From Sorghum bicolor (taxonomy: Eukaryota > Streptophyta > Magnoliopsida > Poales > Poaceae): 64,000 nt of DNA. How positions within the stretch are numbered: position 1 is the stretch's first letter; each line of letters starts with the position of its first letter. The notes beneath the pieces are model-generated. The model saw only the letters and a program-made list of their open reading frames with translations. It did no database searches and was not told where the DNA came from. Below, piece by piece: positions 57,501 through 64,000 of the stretch. The stretch is from NCBI RefSeq assembly GCF_000003195.3, contig NC_012871.2:53224843-53288842 (forward strand), read 5' to 3'. The position numbers and the translations under genes are program-made.

Positions 57501-58550
57501 TGCTGCTTGCTTTACATTGAGTTTAGTTAACCTTTGGAGTATACTTATGAGAGTCTTGTCATGCTTTTAAAATTAAGATCACTTATGCACTCCAACCACA
57601 TATGCATTACTCCTACTCTAGGATGTAAGCACAATCATTTTCACCTTCATCCAGATCCACCTTAAAAATGTTCTTTCTCCTACACTAGGAGTAAACACCC
57701 AAAAATATACCCTATAGGACAGCCCCCATTTAATTGCTCTAAGTTCTTATCATTATCTCTCCAATTATTTTCATTCAAAGGATGCATGTGACTATGCAAA
57801 AGTATAAAAAAAAGAAAGAAAAAAAGGGGAGTAAAAGATGGACAAGTGTCCCAGCAATTAAAACAATGGGTACATCGATGCCCGCCTCCCACAGTAATGA
57901 AAAAAAAAGAGAATAAAGATAGCCCATGGTTTCATGCGAAAAGTTCTAAGTTTTAAAGGAGGAAGTAATTTTCAAAGAGCAAAAGTAGAAATAGGATCAG
58001 CCACTAAATACTATATATGCACCTATCCACCATATTCCATACACACGCACATTTGGTTGTATGCCTTAACTCTCTATGGATCCATTGTTTGACTTTACAA
58101 TATATGAAATGCAAGTATGTTCATCCTTGTTATTGCCACTCCTATAAGCTCCACTATATATATCCTTAGTTGTAGGAAGGCATAACCTCATTAATGCCTC
58201 AATGAGATCCATAAATACTATATAATAATAGACTTGAGGGTGTCATACAATTAAGCTCTAAGTTTTATTTCGAAAACTTGCAAAACTCCAAAATATTGGT
58301 ACTGTGAAGAATTTGAGACATAGTGCCCGACTTGATTGTTTTATCATTCAATTACTCAAGACTTATGCGAAAACTGTAAAGCTCCATGGTTAAAGGTAAA
58401 ATGGGTAAGTTTGAAAGATAGATCGGAGGAAGATTTATGTTTAAAAGCAAGTGTACTTAAAAGAAATGAAGTACAACTCCTGATCCAAGTTTATTAATTA
58501 GGCTTGGGTTGTTTGCCAAGGGACTAGTAAAAGGTAACCTTGGGGGAATT
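54536..58550 (+). other. ATH-4 non-coding body
   Basis: About 4 kb with no supportable gene. Diverged from ATH-3 but with shared blocks (AAGCATGGTGCCTAG, CACCAGCAGAACCCATGCAC, the stem-loop cluster). Longest open frames are under 90 codons and lack domains. Confidence 0.65.
57840..57883 (+). other. Stem-loop pair in ATH-4
   Basis: GGAC-AAGT-GTCC (57840-57851) is unchanged. GGGTA...TGCCC (57868-57883) keeps pairing through a T-G wobble where other copies have T-A. The GGGC-AAGT-GCCC hairpin is missing. Confidence 0.5.
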
Positions 58551-61530
58551 GTTGACGGTCAATAACATCAAGTTTTATTAGAACTTTAAACCCCAAGGAG
58601 AACATGAATACACACTAGTATAGGGTTTAAACTAACAATTTCCATGAGTTTTGCACATTCTGTGTTTTCCAGGGTGTTGGGCATTCTTAACGTCATTACC
58701 AAAAGTAGACTTAGTTTTCTATTTCTGATAATGGCGCCAAAAATGTTGGACCTATCCCTCATGCCACTTAAGCCAAGTTGTCATCCCCAGCATGACATGA
58801 GAGACGCGATATTAAAATATGCAATTACTCTTCTGAATAAATAATGAATGGGATCTGCAAGCGCACAGATTAATACCGATGTAGCATTTTAACCGAGAAG
58901 TATTCTAGGTATCATTTTTATATTTTTACCACTGGGAAGGGATTACTAACACCAATGTTGATTGTGGAATGAAATACGGAACTGAGTATCATTGCATGTG
59001 TAATAGAGAGCATTCATCTATCTCTTACATACAGGGATAAATGTCACATAAAATATAGATAAAGTATGAATGGTGACAAAGATAACTAATCTGATCACCA
59101 TAACTAGCCACATATGATAATGATAAGCACCTCAACAGATATTCTAGCAAGTCATTAGCATAGAATTAGGATGAACTACAAAAATATTTCCTAAGTTATT
59201 CTTATCTATAAAGTCTAGCATATCATAATTAGTGCAATTATACTTGGCAATCATTGCGAGACAGGATTATGCCCATGCATAGTGATATTATTAAGGAAGA
59301 TGAAAAACATAGCAATCACTCCCCTGTAATAATGTTGCTCTACCTGCCCTATACATGGGAGGGGGACTATATAAGAATCAATGGAGCTGTCACCACCGCG
59401 AACTACCCCGCTATCCGGCATATAGGGTACAATCGCAGATAAATACGGTATAGGCACCACGCCTACACAATACTTATCATTTACCCATGGACCCGAAGGA
59501 TAAACGGTATACGATCCTAAACATGTATATAATTCCAATCTAACTAAGCCAAGTATATAACCATGATAAACTAAGAACGATATAATTGCAAATATAAACA
59601 AATAGAGCAAAGTCATAATCAATATATTGAAATAGAACAAAGTCATATTCATAATATTGAAGAACAATGATAAACAAATGAAGAACAGTAGAGGAATTAC
59701 CAAGAATCCTCTTGACAGATCCAGAAACCAATCGAAGATTGACTCCTTCTAGTTCTAATCCTATGTAGCTATGTTAAACTAGAGATCTAGTTGATGTGGT
59801 GGCTCTAGGGCTTGATCAGAGACTCTCCTCCTTGGATGAATGAATGAATTAGGGTTCGAGAATGAGAATGAGAATGCCTCCTCCAGGGGCTAGGGGGCCT
59901 ACTTATATAGCCCTTCCAAATGAACGTGGGCTGTCGGATCAAACCGACCTTAATCGCACGGTTTTGCTTAATCATTTAGGTCGGTGGAGCATAATCTGCG
60001 AGGCGGGGCCTGATTGGCCGAGACAACAGGGTGGGCACCCTAGGGGGGCGGGCGGACGCCCTGCCCCCAGGCCCGCTCGGCCTCCCGTTCGTTCCCATGG
60101 CTTCTAGAGTCTTCTAGATGATAGAACATTGCCGCACACGTTAATATCTCTATGTAAACCCGACGTGTGGGCCTTTCCTCCATATTTCCTGATAACCCCC
60201 TGTAGAAATAGACAAACACCAAAACTCGTTGAATTCTGTCAGATAAAACCCAAAGTCTGGGTGTTGGTTACATTTGGATCCTTTTCTTTATTTATTTGAT
60301 GATTAAATTTGGTACTTAAGGACTGTCAACACAGGGTTTATTTTACAGAGAGCTGAAAAGAGGGATTCTAGTGCATATTTATAATAAAACTCATCTGCGC
60401 CGGAAAATATCACGAGAAGACTCATGAAGGGTCTAGAAGACACCTGAACAAATGAGATCCGTGGAGGAGGAAAAGTGGGGCCGGTCCGCGCCCTACTGTG
60501 CCCGATGCCTGCTGCCTTCTGGAGTCTTCCTCCCACGCCTCCTTGGAAGTCAAGCAAAGTATCCCTCCGTCAATTTTAAGTAGGTTTGATCTTACGGTTT
60601 ACACAAGATGAAGACGCGGATCGCTGACGTGGCAGTTCCTTGCCCCCTACTCCACCTCAGCCTATATAATGACACCCAAGGCTCCACCCAAGAGGCATTC
60701 TACACCCCGGTGCTTCATATTCTCTACATAATTAGGGTTAGGGTCCCTCTAGTTGTTCTAGTTCTAGTTCATCTAGTTCTAATTCATCTAGTTCTAGTTC
60801 ATCTAGATGTAGCAATTAGGAGAGACTAGTTCTTCTAGATCTAGTCTTGTTTAGAGATTAGAGAGATTAAGTAGAGGAGTAGAGATTCTAGAGGAGTTCT
60901 GGCATGTAGGCGCTTCTTCGTGGCTGTATTCTTCTGGATTCAGTTCCCTCACCCGGAGCTGCATTTCGAGGTACTTTTGTACTTACCCTTCTAGTTTAAG
61001 TAAGCAACTTGTTCTTATTCGTTCTTTGGTTCACAACTCATATTGAGTGCTTTGATCTTGGTCATCACTTGGTTGAAGTAGTATTCCATAGTATAGGCGT
61101 GGTGCCTAGGCTAGGTTTACTTGTGGATATCTCTGATCAACCGGACAGTGGTAGTTCGCGTAGGTGACTTTATAGCTACGTTGATTCCTCTGTAGTCCAC
61201 TTCCCGCTGATAGGACTCATAGGCTTATAGTTGCATGGTAGGAGATTACTCTGATTCTTCTCCTATTCGGGGTTACTTGCCTGATAAGACGATATTATAT
61301 AAAGTTTACCAGAGTCGGAACCAGAGTGCATTAGCTATTTCATTTTTCTTGATATGATCTAGCCTAATTGTAGGGTTAAGTCTATATACTATGTCATCAT
61401 CACAATTGTTCCATGTGGATTCGATATTTAAAACCTTCGGGTAAAATGTGACACTGGTATGATATCTGTGCGCTTGCGGATAATCCTACATAAATCTATT
61501 TAAAGGGAGTGCAGTTAATTTATACCAACA
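58551..61530 (+). repeat. ATH-4 3' LTR, split by SL-3
   Basis: 58551-58674 and 60337-61530, starting TGTTGACGGTC and ending CCAACA. Downstream of a TATA-like CCTATATAATG (about 60661) it has a minisatellite based on CTAGTTCTAGTTCAT (60740-60830), the complement-sense partner of the ATH-1 array. Confidence 0.85.
58675..60331 (-). mobile_element. SL-3: ATH-family solo LTR with extra end sequence, in ATH-4 LTR
   Basis: Bounded by TSD CAGGG (58670-58674 and 60332-60336). In minus sense it starts TGTTGACAGTCC and carries the conserved U3 block. A natural-looking LTR end (CCAACA, 58744) is followed by TTTTTGGCGCCATTATC, a degenerate tRNA-Asp PBS, and only then, 69 bases on, by the actual insertion end CCCAACA. 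Confidence 0.75.
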
Positions 61531-62192
61531 GTAGCACTGGCATTTTTGAAACCAAAGGTCATGACTATCCACTCAAACAACCCCACATGACCTGGACATC
61601 TGAAAGTAGTCTTGGGAATATCTTCTTCAGCCATGAATATTTGATTGTAACCTGCATTACCATCCATGAAGCTGATAATCTGATGTTCGTCTGCAGCATC
61701 AGCCAACAAATCGGCAATAGGCATTGGATAGCCATCCATCGGTGTAGCTTTGTTGAGGTTCCTGAAATCAATACAAACACGAAGTTTCCCGTTTTTCTTA
61801 TAAACATGAACCACATTAGAAATCCACTCTACATATCGACACTGCCAAATAAACTTTGCCTCAATCAATTTAGTTATTTCGGCCTTAATGTCAGGAAGTA
61901 CATTAGGGTTGCATCTACGTGCTGGCTGCTGATATGGCCGAAATCCAGACTTAATAGGTAGCCGATGTTCAACTATCGATCGGTCTAATCTAGACATCTC
62001 AGTATAATCCCAAGCAAAACAATCTATATATTCCCTTAACAAATTGATCAATTGCTGCTTACACTTGGAATCTAACTTAGCACTAATAAAAGTAGGCATT
62101 GGCCCATCACCACTACCAATATCTACCTCTACTAAATCATCAGCTGATGTGAACCCTTGACCTAACTTTCCATCATCGACAAACCTTTCCAT
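61531..62192 (-). pseudogene. OTA-1 reverse transcriptase N-terminal half, truncated by ATH-4
   Basis: About 220 codons. A pre-RT linker with CFAWDYTEMSRLDRSIVEH is followed by RT motifs: VHVYKKNGKLRVCIDFRNLN, YPMPIADLLADAA, ISFMDGNAGYNQI, WIVMTFGFKNASAT. The frame ends exactly at the ATH-4 insertion, just before the catalytic YxDD block. It overlaps the protease frame by about 20 bases in a different phase, so there is a frameshift at 62173-62192. Several residues depart from consensus. Confidence 0.85.
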
Positions 62193-62895
62193 TAAAACTC
62201 ATCTTTAGAACCGACTGCTTGGATCGGTGGAATTTCATAATCGGAAACTTTGAGGAACAACTTCTCCCAAGCTTCTCCTGATATGCATTTGGTTGTTCAT
62301 AAGTATCTGATTCTGCCGATGCAATGATGTAAGACGAATCACCATGGACAACCTCAATCTTATCCCCAACCCACTGTGCGAGGCATTGATGCATTGTGGA
62401 AGGAACACAACAATTGGCATGAATCCAGTCCCTTCCTAGAAGCACATTGTACGCACCCTTACCATTGATAACAAAGAACGTTGTTGCCAAGGTTTTGCTA
62501 CCGATGGTCAACTCAACGCATATTGCCACTTTGGCTGGTGACACATTGCCTTCAAAATCCTTCAGCATCATATCGGTTTTGGTCAAGTCTTGATCTCCTT
62601 GGCCAAGTTTCTGATACATCACATTGGGCATAATATTAATCGCAACTCCCCCATCGATGAGTATCTTAGATACAGGCTGCCCATCAATTCTGCCCTTAAC
62701 AAACAAAGCTTTGAGATGTTGTCTCTCGTCATCGGTAGGTTTCTCAAAAATAGCCATCATTGGATCTAGTGCCAACTGAGCTACTTGATTGGAGAGAACA
62801 ACTTCTTCCTCATCATCAGAAGGTGCTAGAAACTCTATCGACAACATAAATACCATATTAATATATGTCGATGGGCCCTTACCCTTGTGTTTCAA
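62173..62895 (-). pseudogene. OTA-1 aspartic protease region
   Basis: 240 codons. The protease active site reads ILIDGGVAINIMP (DGG in place of DSG/DTG, common in this lineage), and the second motif reads YNVLLGRDWIHANCCVPST. QWVGDKIEVVHGDSS follows. A region between gag and protease with SDDEEEVVLSNQ is acidic. The frame starts after stops and ends with a shift into RT. Confidence 0.8.
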
Positions 62896-63012
62896 CTGCC
62901 ACTACCAATCTTCAGGACTCTTATTGGAAGAGCTTTCCTCTCTGTATAGGTCTTCCTAAAACTCACGATGCATCCTCCTCATCTGTGTCTTTGTCAGACC
63001 CTCAGGGCACCA

Positions 63013-64000
63013 TTAGGGAAGCTTAGTTTTCAAGATCAGCTGATAACGGGTCTCAGTTGACTCTACACGACATACATTAGGGTCCCTGTAGAATATTTCT
63101 TCATCGGGAACTCTTGCATTTGTCATCTCCTCAAGCTCTTCTTGATTCCTTGCAAAACAGCCAGCGCGCTTACCAAGCCTTTCATGTACATTGAGTCTAC
63201 CCCCCAGCCGATCATGCACTAATGCTCTGCCTCTGACTGGCTCATTGATAGTCAAGCCCCGATTACCAGGCTGAAAGCTCCTTTCTGGCCGATTGGCTCG
63301 ATAGTAACCATTACACTCAGGGCAATTTTCAAAAGTTGGCAATTTAATGCCTTCTTCCCAGCAATGGATGAAAAACGGGCACCTCCAATGATCTTTATGC
63401 TGATGCCACTCTTCCCAACGTCTCTCTTCTTGCTGTTGTCGATATCAGTCCTCACATCGATGCCAATCCCCCTACTGCCTTCCTCCCTGTTGTCGTCGAT
63501 GAGTGATCACAATGCCAAGTCAAGGAGGTTTCTTAGGACTACCACTTTCTTCCAACAAACCCTTTCCTTTTGCGTCATCGGTAGTTATCCGATGTTGGGA
63601 GCTACCGATGCGTTCTTCTCAGCAGCCTCTGATGTCAATACCTTGGTCTTACCCTTGGCATCCAATATATTTACTGGGAAAGGATGTTGATCGATTTTCA
63701 TCGGCTTCTGGGTCTTGGAGTTGTCAAACTTAATTCTCCCAGACTCGATAGTCGATTGCAATTGCTACCTGAACATATTGCACTCATTTGTACTATGTGA
63801 AATTGTGTTGTGCCATTTGCAGTACTTGAACTTCTTCAACTCTTCTGCCGATGGAATCACATGATTGGGTGACAGCTTAATTTGACCTTCTTGAAGCAAA
63901 AGATCAAATATCTTATCAGCTTTGGTGATGTCAAAGGTGAACTTCTTTGGTTCTCTCTAACCAAAAGGCCAAGATATTGGCCTTTTATTCTTAACCCACT
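63013..64000 (-). pseudogene. OTA-1 gag C-terminal region, decayed
   Basis: Minus-strand segments carry KKFTFDITKADKIFDLLLQ, a CKWHNTISHSTNEC cluster (C-x2-H-x4-H-x4-C), and later FENCPECNGYY. Stops interrupt at about 63768 and 63958, and further breaks lie between. The order fits the nucleocapsid part of Tat/Ogre-type gag. The N-terminal capsid part is beyond the window. Confidence 0.7.

Larger units (their letters stand above)
54536..61530 (+). mobile_element. ATH-4: ATH-family element (left part off-window), host of TEK-2
   Basis: Body from 54536 aligns to ATH-3 from about 44620. A purine run CCTTGGGGGAAT precedes the 3' LTR at 58551. The LTR (1318 bp without SL-3) ends TATACCAACA at 61530 inside the reverse transcriptase of OTA-1. 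Gag and 5' LTR are off-window. Confidence 0.82.
61531..64000 (-). mobile_element. OTA-1: Ty3/gypsy element (Tat/Ogre-like), outermost layer
   Basis: Minus-strand gag, protease and RT in the right order, running off the right edge and cut at the left by ATH-4. Protease with IDGG and RT with VCIDFRNLNKAT resemble the Tat/Ogre side of Ty3/gypsy rather than chromoviruses. Rest of pol is left of the window. Confidence 0.75.

Noticed and set aside
63364..63733. Plus-strand ORFs over OTA-1 gag
   Set aside because: Antisense to segments with gag cysteine motifs; no domain on the plus strand.

Overview
The window is plant nuclear DNA from a grass-type genome, probably Poaceae. It contains no host gene that I can support. 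Essentially all of it is a nested stack of LTR retrotransposons, which I traced from terminal TG...CA dinucleotides, 5-bp target-site duplications (TSDs), primer-binding sites (PBS) and domain motifs. The long Tekay/Del-like chromovirus elements with initiator-Met PBS, the tRNA-Asp-primed elements with gag and protease but no polymerase, and the many solo LTRs suggest a repeat-rich grass, but the species cannot be read from this window.

I use working names. OTA-1 (61531-64000+, minus strand, gag-PR-RT) is cut inside reverse transcriptase by ATH-4 (off-window to 61530, plus). ATH-4 carries solo LTR SL-3 (58675-60331, TSD CAGGG) in its 3' LTR and TEK-2 (off-window to 54535, minus) in its body. 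TEK-2 has taken four direct hits: ATH-2 in its 3' LTR (off-window to 30876), SL-4 in its integrase region (33661-36953, itself carrying SL-5 at 33980-35858), ATH-3 in its 5' LTR (41232-49301, TSD ACTGG), and SL-2 in the same LTR (50469-53078, TSD CAACA). ATH-2 holds SL-1 in its 5' LTR (24446-29985, TSD CAAAG) and TEK-1 in its body (4-19654, TSD GCTCA). TEK-1 holds ATH-1 (11333-18725, TSD CCATG). The deepest chain, OTA-1 > ATH-4 > TEK-2 > ATH-2 > TEK-1 > ATH-1, has six levels.

TEK-1 and TEK-2 are chromodomain Ty3/gypsy elements (gag-PR-RT-RH-INT-CHD, minus strand), both broken by stops and frameshifts; TEK-1 is the better preserved. The ATH elements have about 1.3-kb LTRs, a PBS matching tRNA-Asp and gag plus a protease fragment, with no visible RT or integrase. 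They look non-autonomous and dependent on enzymes supplied in trans.

Most notable observations: (1) the two 2946-bp LTRs of TEK-1 are inverted relative to each other, and a PBS stub is fused to the polypurine tract at the inner edge of the misoriented LTR; (2) LTRs of TEK-1, TEK-2 and SL-2 share an exon-like 75/75/93-nt block bounded by AG and AAG|GCAAGT; (3) TEK-1 has an extra ORF upstream of gag; (4) ATH elements keep a cluster of small stem-loops; (5) ATH-2 has an intact ORF of unknown function at the gag position.
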